Of a stretch of DNA of 64,000 nucleotides, positions 7,640-15,779 are shown piece after piece. Both the position numbers and the translations under genes were made by a program. The stretch comes from a virus, in IMG/VR virus record IMGVR_UViG_3300036760_000069, positions 1-64,000 of that record; one strand, written 5' to 3'. The notes beneath the pieces were generated by a model. It was not told the origin of the DNA. It did no database searches and saw only the letters and a program-made list of their open reading frames with translations. Each line of letters begins with the position of its first letter. Position 1 is the stretch's first letter.

Positions 7640-8368
7640 TTAGGCCTTGGCCCCTGCCAGGGCGCGTGCGCTGGTCTTGACGGGTTTCTTCTCGGCGGCC
7701 GGTTTCAGTTTCCCAGGTTTCACGCCGCCTGCGTTGGTGTCCGCACCGTCGTCTATCATCTCACCGGGAAAGAACTGCATGGCCTCGCCCGGCACCCGCA
7801 AGAGCGTTCCGCCATCCTGTTGCTCCAGTTCCGCGCCCTCGATCAACCGTTGCTCTCCGTTCGGCATGGTCAGCATGACGCCCGCGTCGACCTGCGCCAA
7901 TACGGCACCTTCTGGCACCACCGTCGAAGGCAATGAGGCCTCCTGCGGTACCCGGCTCACCGCCGGCTTCGGGTACCCACCAGGCGGCATGGCCTTCAAC
8001 GAAGCCAGATCCGCCTCAGTCAGCGTGCCGCCAAGGGCCGCCGACAAGAGCATGAACAACTTCGTCTTCACCTCATCACCCAACCGCTCCGCCATGGCGT
8101 CCAGCGAGCCCGGCGCCTCCGTCGACCGCTGTTGCATGGCCTGATCGGCCTTCTCCTGCGCCGCCTCTGCCGCGCCGTTCTTCGCCAGCCACGCCGTCAC
8201 CAGGGCCGTCACATGGTCGCCAAAGCCCTCCACCTGGTCAAGGCTCGTCACGATCTGCCGCTCCTTGCCGGAGCCAAACTGGAAATGCCCCTTCGGAGTC
8301 AGGTGCAGGTGTTGCCCGATAGCGTTGGTAAAAGTGAGGTCAATCTCGTCGTTGCCCTGTCGTTGCAT
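7640..8368 (-). CDS. Virion-associated protein, hypothetical
   Basis: 242 residues. The N-terminal 30 residues (DLTFTNAIGQHLHLTPKGHF) are beta-like; the middle has an amphipathic helix (AAEAAQEKADQAMQQRS); the C-terminal half carries a small beta domain (AGVMLTMPNGEQRLIEGAEL) and ends in a very basic Lys/Ala tail (PAAEKKPVKTSARALAGAKA). The basic tail could contact DNA or acidic capsid surfaces. No family recognised. A strong hairpin precedes the gene at 8382-8430. Confidence 0.6.
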   Translation of the reverse strand: MQRQGNDEIDLTFTNAIGQHLHLTPKGHFQFGSGKERQIVTSLDQVEGFGDHVTALVTAWLAKNGAAEAAQEKADQAMQQRSTEAPGSLDAMAERLGDEVKTKLFMLLSAALGGTLTEADLASLKAMPPGGYPKPAVSRVPQEASLPSTVVPEGAVLAQVDAGVMLTMPNGEQRLIEGAELEQQDGGTLLRVPGEAMQFFPGEMIDDGADTNAGGVKPGKLKPAAEKKPVKTSARALAGAKA

Positions 8369-8381
8369 ACCGTCCTCCTTA

Positions 8382-8430
8382 CTGCGGGAGACGGGAGACC
8401 CCCCGGAATTGAGGGGCCTCCGTCCCGCAG
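8382..8430 (-). other. Intercistronic hairpin
   Basis: Perfect eight-base arms CTGCGGGA and TCCCGCAG enclose a further partly paired GC-rich interior. It lies between two structural genes and no U-run follows on the minus strand, so it looks more like an mRNA processing or stabilising element than a terminator. Confidence 0.6.
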
Positions 8431-8444
8431 GGCTACTACCCCGC

Positions 8445-9377
8445 TTAGATGATGACTGTCACCAGCGCCCCACCCGAACCGGCCCCGACGGTGCCCTTGA
8501 AGTTGTTCGTGATATTGGCGATGGTATTGCCGCTCGCGTTCTTGACCGGGCCGGTGACGAGCGAGTTGAACAGGTTCTCCTCGATCTCGATGCCCGCCAC
8601 CTGATCCGCGCCCGTCAGGTCGATACCGACCGTCAAGGCCGTGCCGTAGCTGTGGATGCGGTTGTTGCCGATCCGCAACCCCAGACAGCCGGCGCCCGTC
8701 TGAATCCCCACGGCCCAGGAGCCCGCCGTGTTGTAGATGAAGTTCCCCTCGATCCGGCTGTGCAGGAGGGCTGTGGCGTCAATCGCCGGCCCCTGCGCGC
8801 CGTCCGCATTGAACTCGCACCCCGTAATCAGCACACCCGTCGCGGCCCCCGTCGCCACGATCCCCTTGGTGGCGATGTTCACCACCGGGGTATTCATGTC
8901 GAAGTGGCACCCTTTGACCCGGAGGTTGATGGCGGCGACCGTGAAGTCAAGAAATGACTTGGCCGTAACCGGAACGCACGTCACGCCCACCATGGTAAAG
9001 TCCGTCCCGGTGACGGTGATGCCCTTGTTGGCGGCGAAGGCCGTCAGCACCGCGCTCGGCTTGGCAGCGTCCATCCCGTAGAACGCCTCCGGGCCGTAGA
9101 TCTTCACATTGTTGGCTGTGACCGCCAAGGCCGCCGTCAGCGTATGCGCGCCAGGGAGTAGGACGATGCAATCGCCTCTCCCGCTCACTACATCGGCATA
9201 GGCGGCGTTGACATCGTTGTAGACGTACTTGTGCCGGCCCCGGACATACGCATTGTGCGTCGAGGCGGATCCGGGCAGGACGAACAGCGGCGTGCCGGGG
9301 ATCAGGTTCCCCATGCCGTTTGCTTTTTCGTCGGTGAACTGTTGCCAGGCGTATTTGTCGCGGATTGTGAGACTCAT
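8445..9377 (-). CDS. Right-handed beta-helix protein
   Basis: 310 residues, ATG 9377 with AAGGAGAT upstream. From about residue 85 the sequence shows repeating short hydrophobic turns typical of pectate-lyase-like parallel beta-helices (VKIYGPEAF, GITVTGTDFTMVGV, INLRVKGCHFDMN, GVLITGCEFNADG, SRIEGNFIYN, LRIGNNRIHSYG, IEIEENLFNS). Such folds serve as tailspikes or capsid-surface decorations, some with polysaccharide lyase activity; no catalytic residues can be assigned by eye. Its place close behind the capsid gene favours a surface role. Confidence 0.75.
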   Translation of the reverse strand: MSLTIRDKYAWQQFTDEKANGMGNLIPGTPLFVLPGSASTHNAYVRGRHKYVYNDVNAAYADVVSGRGDCIVLLPGAHTLTAALAVTANNVKIYGPEAFYGMDAAKPSAVLTAFAANKGITVTGTDFTMVGVTCVPVTAKSFLDFTVAAINLRVKGCHFDMNTPVVNIATKGIVATGAATGVLITGCEFNADGAQGPAIDATALLHSRIEGNFIYNTAGSWAVGIQTGAGCLGLRIGNNRIHSYGTALTVGIDLTGADQVAGIEIEENLFNSLVTGPVKNASGNTIANITNNFKGTVGAGSGGALVTVII

Positions 9378-9403
9378 AGCGGGATCTCCTTCCTGTCAAG
9401 TGC

Positions 9404-9431
9404 GGGGGGCCGGGCTCATTCCCGACCCCCC
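9404..9431 (-). other. Intercistronic hairpin
   Basis: On the minus strand GGGGGGTCGGG pairs with CCCGGCCCCCC around a six-base loop, with one G-U wobble. No T-run follows. It sits between the beta-helix gene and the gene before it, like similar hairpins at 8382 and 10159. Confidence 0.6.
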
Positions 9432-9458
9432 CTCTGCGCCTGAATGATTTCAGGTCGG

Positions 9459-10115
9459 TTATGCGCTGAACCCAGCCGCCAAGTTGGCGTAGGTCTCCGC
9501 TCTCGGCACCACGATGATAACCGGCACCCCAGACCCGGCCGTCGTGGTCGTGTTGACCAACGCCTGCACGGAATTTCCGGGGAGCAGGTCGATATCCAGC
9601 GTGTTGCTCAGATTCTTATACAGCACCGAGCCCACGGCCTGACTCGCCACGACCGAGGGGGCCGTGAGCGTGCCATCCGCCTGCGTGCCGGTCAGCCCTG
9701 CCGTCTTCGTCCCAATGGCATTGGGCGCGGTGTAGCTGTCAAAGAACAGGACGAGGGCCGTCACGGTGCCCGCCACCTGCCAGGCAAAGGAAATGTCCTC
9801 GACCGAACAGTAGTCCGACACCTGATGATTGAGCAGATTCGCCCCCGACGTCACGACCGGATTGGTGCCGCTGACGTTCGGAACCAAGGGTTGCCGGCTC
9901 TCCCAGCCATACCCCGCCCCGCACAGCGGACGCCCAAAGACCGACCGCGCAGCCAGCTCCGCCCAGTGGCGAGGCCCCTGCAAGAACTTCATCGCCGCCA
10001 CCGCCTGCGCTTCGTGACAGACATACGGGCCGAGATAGGTGCGCCGCACCGTTCTCCAGAACTCGTTCAGCTTCGACCGCAGGCTGAACCGTGGAATCAG
10101 AATCATCGTGTTCAT
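9459..10115 (-). CDS. Structural protein next to the major capsid gene
   Basis: 218 residues, first gene after the major capsid gene. It starts MNTMILIPRFSLRSKLNEFW, has an Ala/Trp-rich helical N-terminal third (AVAAMKFLQGPRHWAELAARS) and a beta-rich remainder (YCSVEDISFAWQV, TALVLFFDSYTAP, GVPVIIVVPRAET). No signal peptide or catalytic motif. It may be a capsid decoration or cement protein, suggested only by position. Confidence 0.6.
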   Translation of the reverse strand: MNTMILIPRFSLRSKLNEFWRTVRRTYLGPYVCHEAQAVAAMKFLQGPRHWAELAARSVFGRPLCGAGYGWESRQPLVPNVSGTNPVVTSGANLLNHQVSDYCSVEDISFAWQVAGTVTALVLFFDSYTAPNAIGTKTAGLTGTQADGTLTAPSVVASQAVGSVLYKNLSNTLDIDLLPGNSVQALVNTTTTAGSGVPVIIVVPRAETYANLAAGFSA

Positions 10116-10158
10116 GGGATCGTCCTCCCCTCCTTCAAGTTATGTCCGTGTCCCCAGA

Positions 10159-10186
10159 CCTCTCCGCCAGTCAAGGCGGCGCGAGG
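10159..10186 (-). other. Hairpin directly after the major capsid stop
   Basis: CCTC-T-CCGCC and GGCGG-CGC-GAGG pair around a six-base loop and begin one base after the capsid stop codon. No U-run follows, so 3'-end protection or processing of the capsid message is more likely than termination. Confidence 0.55.
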
Positions 10187-11131
10187 TTAGCCGGTGACGT
10201 AGATGACCCGCGCCTCCCCGTCGTTGGCCGTGTTCCAGGTCTCGCCGAACGCGAGCATCCCGAACCATCCCACTGACCGCTGGAGGCCGAAATTCCCAGG
10301 AATGGCCGCCCGCAGTTCCGGCGACAGCACTTCCGCCATCAGCACCGGCTCCTCGCCGAACACCAGCACCTCGCCCAGCACCGAGCCTGTGCCCTTGGTG
10401 TTGGAGAGGGCATTGCTGTGCGTGATCTCGATCAAGCGGATATGCTCGATCATCCCCGCTTCGCCCCGGTAGAACGCCATGTCCGGCTGAATGTACCGGC
10501 GCCAGTCCACGAACTCTGGATCGTCCTTCACCCCACGCAACGCCTTCGTGGCCGCCAGCCCGATCCAGTCGTCCCCTTCGTAGGGCTCGGCGTGGATCGT
10601 CGACGCCAGATAGTCCCGGAGCTGCTTACAGTGATAGACGTTGAAGTTCGAGGTCGCCGTCCCGCTGGTCGCGTTCGTGGTGAACGTCCCCGTGGTCGTC
10701 GACGTGGGCGCGTACCGGATCTGACAGCCCTTGAAGGTCGTGAACACCGTCGTATCCAGGACCAGCTTCATCGTCTTGATGAGCGACCGCTGGATGAAGT
10801 CCTTCGGATCGAACAGCGACAGGAGTTCCGTCTCCTCGTCGTACTCGACCGCCCGCCCGTACTTCGACACCGTGATCGTGGTCGTCGAGAGGGTCAGGCT
10901 GTCCACCGGGACTTTCTGGTTCCGGCCGATGACGGCCGAGGTCGGCTCGGAAATGTTCCGAACACGCGGAATGGTAACGGTATCGCCCTGGTGCCGGCCA
11001 TAGCCGTCCACGGGCTTGACGAATTGCAGGCCCTTCGTCTCGGCGATGCTCGCGTAGCGGAGCTTCTTCGAGAGCGCCCGGTTCCGCATCGTCCCGGATG
11101 GCATGTCCGGAATCCATTGCAATGAACTCAT
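10187..11131 (-). CDS. Major capsid protein
   Basis: 314 residues, ATG 11131 with an AGGAGG ribosome site. The order of elements fits an HK97-fold coat protein of the N4 gp56/P22-like type: N-terminal segment with RNRALSKKLRYASIAETKG, a beta-rich domain (GDTVTIPRVRNISE, ITVSKYGRAVEYDEETEL), a spine-helix region (DFIQRSLIKTMKLVLDTTVF), and a C-terminal part ending GWFGMLAFGETWN. A scaffold-like gene lies just upstream, as usual for coat proteins, and the portal and terminase lie further upstream. I cannot tell the subfamily with certainty. It is probably the most strongly expressed gene here, and hairpins flank the downstream cistrons. Confidence 0.85.
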   Translation of the reverse strand: MSSLQWIPDMPSGTMRNRALSKKLRYASIAETKGLQFVKPVDGYGRHQGDTVTIPRVRNISEPTSAVIGRNQKVPVDSLTLSTTTITVSKYGRAVEYDEETELLSLFDPKDFIQRSLIKTMKLVLDTTVFTTFKGCQIRYAPTSTTTGTFTTNATSGTATSNFNVYHCKQLRDYLASTIHAEPYEGDDWIGLAATKALRGVKDDPEFVDWRRYIQPDMAFYRGEAGMIEHIRLIEITHSNALSNTKGTGSVLGEVLVFGEEPVLMAEVLSPELRAAIPGNFGLQRSVGWFGMLAFGETWNTANDGEARVIYVTG

Positions 11132-11181
11132 GGTCGTTCCTCCTGTTGCCTACCCGTCCCCGCTCCGCGCCGACCTGAACT

Positions 11182-12132
11182 TTAGCCTCGGTGCGAGGCG
11201 ATGGTGTAGAGCGCACTGGACTTCGCAACTTGGTTCTTGCGAAGGGCTCTCATCCCATCAGCCATCGTTTCCGGGGCGTCGTCCTTGCCGCCTTTGGGGC
11301 TGGAACGTGGGCCTCGCCCGCCGCGATCGAGCTGTCCGCCCGCTTCGCGTTGGTGGGCCGCGTTGTCCTCGGTTGTCTTGTTTGTCATCTTCAGCACACG
11401 ATTAGCGATCCGAATGTACTGCTCGCCGGGCGGCACCACATCGAACCACTTGGGCTTGTCCGCGATGAGCGCGTTGACCACCCGCTCGAACAGCGGATAC
11501 GTCTTCTCGGGATCCAGCCCCACTTCCTCCAGTGCGATCTTGGCGTTGTCAATCGCATCCTTCTCAGCGGCTGTCTGTTGCTGGGACGCCGCCTGTTGCT
11601 GGGCCTGCCGCCCTTCCACCACCTGCACAGCGGTCTGGGTCGCCGCCTTCTGCAAGTCCAACAACTTCTTGGCGATGATCTTGTAGACGCCCTTCGTCCG
11701 CACATCCTGATCGTCGCTGGTGATCTTTGTCGCTTCGTTGAAGATCTCGTCTGCGAGCTTCTCCGCCGCCTCGTCAGGTGTGATCTGTGTGGCGGCCTTC
11801 AGCGCGGCCTCACGGGCATCCTCAACCGCCCGCAACCGTCCCACTTCCTTCAGGAGCTGATTGCGTTCGGTGGCGATCTCGTCCCGATCCTTCGCCTTCT
11901 GCTTGTAGCGTTCGACCCGCTTGGCAGCGTCCTCGCTCAAGCCCTCGATGTCGCCCTCCGGCGTCTCGTCATCCGTATGCTCGGTGCCGGTGTCGTCTTT
12001 GTCTTTTTTGTCGGTGCCGCCGCTGAGATCCAGCCCTTCCAGGTCAAGATCGTCTTCCTCGGCGGTCACAGCGCACAGGCCCCGGCCCTGGAATCCAGGG
12101 GAATCGGCGCCCATCAGAAAGGTATGTCGCAT
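11182..12132 (-). CDS. Scaffold-like protein
   Basis: 316 residues, ATG 12132 with GAGGAGG upstream. It is highly charged: an acidic N-terminal region (DDLDLEGLDLSGG, TDDETPEGDIEG), a long Glu/Lys/Ala/Gln helical middle (KRVERYKQKAKDRDEI, RQAQQQAASQQQTAAEKD) and a flexible basic C-terminus. This composition, about 300 residues, and position immediately before the major capsid gene are the hallmarks of internal scaffolding proteins that direct procapsid assembly and then leave or are cleaved. No protease motif visible. Confidence 0.75.
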   Translation of the reverse strand: MRHTFLMGADSPGFQGRGLCAVTAEEDDLDLEGLDLSGGTDKKDKDDTGTEHTDDETPEGDIEGLSEDAAKRVERYKQKAKDRDEIATERNQLLKEVGRLRAVEDAREAALKAATQITPDEAAEKLADEIFNEATKITSDDQDVRTKGVYKIIAKKLLDLQKAATQTAVQVVEGRQAQQQAASQQQTAAEKDAIDNAKIALEEVGLDPEKTYPLFERVVNALIADKPKWFDVVPPGEQYIRIANRVLKMTNKTTEDNAAHQREAGGQLDRGGRGPRSSPKGGKDDAPETMADGMRALRKNQVAKSSALYTIASHRG

Positions 12133-12202
12133 CCTGTCGTCCTCCTCTCCGTCAACGAAGCGGCGCTCGGCCGGGTTGCGGAGTCTGGTTCGCCCGTTTG
12201 TC

Positions 12203-12397
12203 TTAGTCCCCGCCCCCGTGCTTCATGGGGCTCGTCCAGAACGAATCCCCGAGCGGGTGCGACCCCATGGACACATACCCCTGCTCGGCCGTCCCGCCAC
12301 CGCCATTGCCGTGCCCCGGACCCGCCGGTGCTTCGGCCTGCTGATTGAGTGCCGGGCCGTCCTGCATGAGGTCGCCCGGTGCCGATGACTTCTCCAT
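12203..12397 (-). CDS. Small Gly/Pro-rich head-module protein
   Basis: 64 residues from ATG 12397, preceded by AAGGAGGG. Begins MEKSSAPGDLMQDGPAL; rich in Gly, Pro and Ala, apparently disordered, ending SPMKHGGGD. It lies just after the terminator-like hairpin at 12420-12462 and before the scaffold gene, so it is the first gene of the capsid transcription segment. Function unknown. Confidence 0.55.
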   Translation of the reverse strand: MEKSSAPGDLMQDGPALNQQAEAPAGPGHGNGGGGTAEQGYVSMGSHPLGDSFWTSPMKHGGGD

Positions 12398-12419
12398 GAT
12401 CGTGCCCTCCTTGTCCCAT

Positions 12420-12462
12420 AAAAAAATGGCGTGAGCGGGGAACCTTCCCTACTCACGCCATT
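12420..12462 (-). terminator. Rho-independent terminator or attenuator
   Basis: Minus-strand stem of 11 perfect pairs (AATGGCGTGAG with CTCACGCCATT), extended by GGGAA/TTCCC inside, then seven T (12426-12420). It has the textbook shape of an intrinsic terminator. It lies between the portal-side genes and the capsid operon, just downstream of a possible promoter (12499-12526), so it may act as an attenuator in the capsid leader. Confidence 0.8.
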
Positions 12463-12498
12463 CCGTGGAACTGCGTCCCGGATTCTGCGTCAGATTCT

Positions 12499-12526
12499 GC
12501 TATAGCACAAACCAGCCCAAAAGCAA
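12499..12526 (-). promoter_or_regulatory. Possible extended -10 promoter for the capsid operon
   Basis: On the minus strand TTGCTT (12526-12521), a 16-base spacer and TATAGC (12504-12499) with TGC directly before the -10. It precedes the terminator-like hairpin and the 64-residue gene. The surrounding 60 bases are visibly AT-rich for this genome. Judged by eye only. Confidence 0.35.
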
Positions 12527-12529
12527 AGG

Positions 12530-12706
12530 CTATTTTTTAGACGGGTCGCGGATTTCGTCCTCACCCGACACTTTGACCTTGACTGACGCCAGCCCGCCCC
12601 CAAAGTAATTCAACCGCACCTGTAAGCACGCCTCCCCGTACTGGACTTCAGGGATGGCCTCCAAGGCCCCCAAGATCTCGTTTTTGGCCCAGCTCGGGAG
12701 TGGCAT
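12530..12706 (-). CDS. Small head-module protein
   Basis: 58 residues from ATG 12706, starting MPLPSWAKNEILGALEAI and ending DEIRDPSKK. A single helix plus a beta hairpin (CLQVRLNYFGGGLASVKVKV) can be guessed. Only a weak GGTAAG ribosome site; translation may depend on the upstream gene, whose stop lies two bases away. Last gene before the capsid promoter/terminator region. No family recognised. Confidence 0.55.
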   Translation of the reverse strand: MPLPSWAKNEILGALEAIPEVQYGEACLQVRLNYFGGGLASVKVKVSGEDEIRDPSKK

Positions 12707-12707
12707 C

Positions 12708-12899
12708 TTACCGATTGACCTTCGGGTAGACCGTATCCTGGTTCGGGTTCGAGCTGGCATCCCGCTCGCCCGTCGGAGACTCCAGCAACGGGGCATCCCC
12801 CAGCCGCTTGTAGCCCTGCTTCACATCTTTGTCGCTGAACGCCGTGCGCCCGTCCAGGCCGCCCTTGTTCGTGTTCGTCGGTTCGCCGTGCTTATTCAT
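12708..12899 (-). CDS. Small hydrophilic protein
   Basis: 63 residues from ATG 12899, eight bases inside the end of the previous gene. Begins MNKHGEPTNTNKGGLDG and is Asn/Asp/Lys-rich with no hydrophobic core, so probably disordered. Located between the portal and scaffold genes. Function unknown. Confidence 0.55.
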   Translation of the reverse strand: MNKHGEPTNTNKGGLDGRTAFSDKDVKQGYKRLGDAPLLESPTGERDASSNPNQDTVYPKVNR

Positions 12900-13203
12900 C
12901 GTCGGTGCCCTCCTGTTCTGCCGCCAACCGCACCGCCTGCTTTGTCGCAAAGCCGATGGCGGTCTTGATGAGGGCATGATCGCTCTCAAGGTGTTCGATC
13001 AGCCCCAGTACCCGTTGCCGCTTCTGCCGGATCGTCTCATCGTCGAGGTCGGGGTTGAGATAGTCCGCCAAGGCCAGCTCGATCCGCGCCGTCACGCTGG
13101 CAATGATCTGCTTACCGGCGTCCGTCTTGTACGCCATCGCCAGCTTCGAGCCGGCGGCGATCTGCGCGTTCTGTCTGGCATCGGTCTTCCCGTTCTGGCT
13201 CAT
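12892..13203 (-). CDS. Hypothetical head-module protein
   Basis: 103 residues from ATG 13203 with AAAAGGAG upstream; the longer frame is an arginine-rich artefact. Almost wholly alpha-helical (KQIIASVTARIELALADYLN, RQKRQRVLGLIEHLESDHA), ending in an acidic tail. It directly follows the portal gene and could be a small connector or scaffold-assisting protein; this is inferred from position. Confidence 0.6.
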   Translation of the reverse strand: MSQNGKTDARQNAQIAAGSKLAMAYKTDAGKQIIASVTARIELALADYLNPDLDDETIRQKRQRVLGLIEHLESDHALIKTAIGFATKQAVRLAAEQEGTDDE

Positions 13204-13213
13204 AGGTCTCCTT

Positions 13214-15235
13214 TTACTGCCGTTGTGGAATCGCCGACGCAACCGGCACGGTTCTCCCGCCCGCAACCATCGGCGGGGGAGCGGGCTGAGCCGTCGGACC
13301 CGGCACGCCTTCTGGGGTGAACTCCGGCGGTGCGCCACCCTTGCCGACATGCCCATGCGTCTGCACATGAGCGTCCGTGCCCGCCTTCATCGCGTTCTCA
13401 ATGGCGGCGGAGACGGCTTGCTGGTTCTGTTCCTGTTGCTGTTGCTGAGCGTCCTGGACGATCTCCTGCTCGTCCTTGATCCCCTCCTCGACGTTCATCT
13501 TGTCGGCGATCTTGGTCAGAATGACATACGGCTTGATGTACGCGGCAAACATCTCCTCCTTGCCCAGCATCGCCAGCTCCTTCCACTTCTGGAGTTCGTC
13601 GGCGGTCTTGAACAGGCGCGAGACCCCATGAATGTCGATGTCGCAATCCAGCTCCATGTCCTGTTGCCGCTGTTGCCAGGTATAGGCCCCGCCGGCACTC
13701 TGCACCATCTGGAGGTAGAACGGATCTTGCCCCATGTACTCCGCCAGACTCGGCTCAGTGAACTGATCCTGAAAGGTGGTCAGCACCTCCTTGATGGCCC
13801 AGAGGAGGTTCGTGCCGCCCTGCTCCACATCCTTCCCGATTGAGTCGAACACGCCCAAGCTCTGTTGCATCTTGAGCTGGATCTCGGTCGCGGTGATGTC
13901 CTTGCGGGACCCCTGGTCACCCTTAAGGAGCTCCGTCACCATCGACCCATTTTCCCAGAGGTTGGTGACGAGGCCCCACATAAATTGCACATCCTGAATA
14001 TTCGAGTCGCCCTTGAGGATGGGCCGCACGGCGGGCTTGCCCTCCGCCATGCGCTTCAGGATCCACGCCTTCAGCGGGTAGATTTCAAGGTCACTGGGGT
14101 CGTCCAGGTTGTTCGGGTCGATCTCGAACATATTGTTGATGCGCCAGTTCTCGTTGTCGATGAACAGGTTCAACAGCGCGTTCTGGAATTTCCACACCGC
14201 CATCACGCCCTCGAACAGGCCGTAGCCATGGAAGCGCAGGACGTGCGGGATCGGGCTGAAGTCCACCCACGGCCAGCGCATCCGCTTGAACGGACAGGGC
14301 CGCGCCTTGCGGATGACCACCCCGTTGCAGGTCGTGAAGGTGCCGCTGGGCATGATAACATCGCCGTCCTCGTCGAGGATCGTGCCCCAGAACTCGCGTA
14401 CGAGGACGGATTTGCGGAAGCGGTTCCGGTGCAGAGTCTGCCCCTTCCGCCGGCGCTCCTGCTCCTTGTCCTCCTGGTTGTAGCCAGCCCCGTCCTTCTG
14501 GGACTTGCCGATCTTCACCTGGTCGATGTTCTGGTAGTACCCCTGCGTCTCCAGTTCCTTGAGCTGGTAGAAGTCCACCCACTCCTCATGGATGTTGTAG
14601 AGGCCCGACCAGGCCAACCGTGGTTGCCGGTCTGGATCCGGGTAGGTCTTCCACGGTTCGATCAGCGGGAGGCGCAGGCGGTAGATGCCGTTCTCGTCCG
14701 GCTTGAACATGACCTTGATGGCGGAACTCTGCCCTGTGGTAAAGCCCATCTCGGCGGCGTCGGCAAAAGTGTACGGCAGGAACGAGTCCTTGCGGCTCGT
14801 CCAGAACTTCAGGTTCTTCTCCCAGAAGGCGGCCTTGAGCTTCGTCTCCTCGTTGTCGGGGTCGGTAGCGTTGAGGCCGAAGTAGTCCGGCCGGTCCATC
14901 AGGCCCTTCCGCACAAGGGACTTGGCCTGCATGACGGTGGTGAATGGGGTGTTGAGAACGATCTTACTCTGCCAGTCTTCCTTGTCGGCCATCTCGGCCA
15001 TCTGGGTTTCGTGAGCCGCCCAGAGGGTATCATCCTTGGCCCGGCGGTCTTCGTCTGCCTCGTAGCTCTCCTTGACACACTCCTGCTGGTACACATCGAG
15101 GTGACCGTCGTTTAGGTCATCGACATCCTCCTGCATGTCGGCCGTGACGTCCGCCAACTCCTCCGGGCTGAGTTGGGCGAGCTGCGCCATCAGCTCGTCG
15201 ATCTTGCCCTTCGCTGGGGAGACGCCGAGGGCCAT
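13214..15235 (-). CDS. Portal protein
   Basis: 673 residues, ATG 15235. Podovirus-type portals form the dodecameric DNA entry vertex. Supporting features: length, position between TerL and the scaffold/coat genes, and conserved-looking portal segments such as RFHGYGLFEGVMAVWKFQNA, MFEIDPNNLDDPSDLEIYPL and DITATEIQLKMQQSLG, the last resembling the central stem/wing helices. The C-terminal 120 residues are Gln-rich (QQQQQEQNQQAV) then Pro/Gly-rich, a tail seen in long P22-type portals. The N-terminus carries an acidic helical segment (MAQLAQLSPEELADVTADMQ). I do not see frameshifts. Confidence 0.88.
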   Translation of the reverse strand: MALGVSPAKGKIDELMAQLAQLSPEELADVTADMQEDVDDLNDGHLDVYQQECVKESYEADEDRRAKDDTLWAAHETQMAEMADKEDWQSKIVLNTPFTTVMQAKSLVRKGLMDRPDYFGLNATDPDNEETKLKAAFWEKNLKFWTSRKDSFLPYTFADAAEMGFTTGQSSAIKVMFKPDENGIYRLRLPLIEPWKTYPDPDRQPRLAWSGLYNIHEEWVDFYQLKELETQGYYQNIDQVKIGKSQKDGAGYNQEDKEQERRRKGQTLHRNRFRKSVLVREFWGTILDEDGDVIMPSGTFTTCNGVVIRKARPCPFKRMRWPWVDFSPIPHVLRFHGYGLFEGVMAVWKFQNALLNLFIDNENWRINNMFEIDPNNLDDPSDLEIYPLKAWILKRMAEGKPAVRPILKGDSNIQDVQFMWGLVTNLWENGSMVTELLKGDQGSRKDITATEIQLKMQQSLGVFDSIGKDVEQGGTNLLWAIKEVLTTFQDQFTEPSLAEYMGQDPFYLQMVQSAGGAYTWQQRQQDMELDCDIDIHGVSRLFKTADELQKWKELAMLGKEEMFAAYIKPYVILTKIADKMNVEEGIKDEQEIVQDAQQQQQEQNQQAVSAAIENAMKAGTDAHVQTHGHVGKGGAPPEFTPEGVPGPTAQPAPPPMVAGGRTVPVASAIPQRQ

Positions 15236-15238
15236 GGA

Positions 15239-15448
15239 TCAGCAGGGCCTCCGTGACTGGCGTTGCTCGTCCCTGAACCGCTCCTGCTCTAGTCGCTCGA
15301 TGCTCTGCTCGAACCGCTCATTGTCACGCTCCATGGTGCCCCAGTAGCCGGGACTTCCGAGGCTGGGCTCGCCCCCGGGCGTCCAGGCGCCGGTCGTGGC
15401 GACGGTCAGCGAGATCCCGATGATGATGCCGAGGATGAGTGTTCGCAT
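15239..15448 (-). CDS. Small membrane-anchored protein
   Basis: 69 residues from ATG 15448 with a strong AAGGAGGCACC ribosome site. Residues 2-20 are one hydrophobic segment (RTLILGIIIGISLTVATTG); the rest is soluble, with a Trp/Gly/Pro part (WTPGGEPSLGSPGYWG) and a charged helix (DNERFEQSIERLEQERFRDE). An inner-membrane protein with an outward helix, or an exported protein. An inner-membrane spanin is one possibility, but it lies in the head module, so this is unproven. Confidence 0.6.
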   Translation of the reverse strand: MRTLILGIIIGISLTVATTGAWTPGGEPSLGSPGYWGTMERDNERFEQSIERLEQERFRDEQRQSRRPC

Positions 15449-15459
15449 AGGGTGCCTCC

Positions 15460-15750
15460 TTATCCGATCACGCCGGCCTGCCGTAAGAGGTCTTCGTCCG
15501 CGACCCGCTCGTCGTCTTCCAGTACCTTGCGCCGGCGCATCTCCTGCTCGGCATGGTCCTTGAGGCGGGACTCTCCGCACCGGGAGACATCGACGCCCGA
15601 CAGGCACCCCGTCACCGGGCGGTCGGCATCGCGGTCATAGAGGGGCTTGCGGCAGTTCATGCAGATCACGCCCTCGACGTTATCGGAGCCGATCTTGAGG
15701 ATCGTCTCCCTCCAGATGTGCCGGTTCGTCTCTTTGCGGATCGAGGCCAT
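15460..15750 (-). CDS. Zinc-finger-like small protein
   Basis: 96 residues. A CMNC pair near residue 30, then GCLS and RCGE near residues 49 and 58, give four cysteines that could bind one zinc. The C-terminal third is a highly charged helix (DHAEQEMRRRKVLEDDERVA). It lies upstream of the small membrane protein and portal genes. No clear Shine-Dalgarno sequence, so the start is less certain. Function unknown; nucleic-acid or protein binding is possible. Confidence 0.55.
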   Translation of the reverse strand: MASIRKETNRHIWRETILKIGSDNVEGVICMNCRKPLYDRDADRPVTGCLSGVDVSRCGESRLKDHAEQEMRRRKVLEDDERVADEDLLRQAGVIG

Positions 15751-15779
15751 CAGTCGTCGAGACCTGCCAGTTGCTTACG

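Noticed and set aside
11191-12348. Long plus-strand ORF (385 codons) opposite the scaffold-like gene
   Set aside because: Leu/His/Arg-rich reverse-complement composition, no ribosome site, and it is antisense to a convincing gene. The same applies to the long plus-strand ORFs opposite the portal, the capsid genes and the giant gene.
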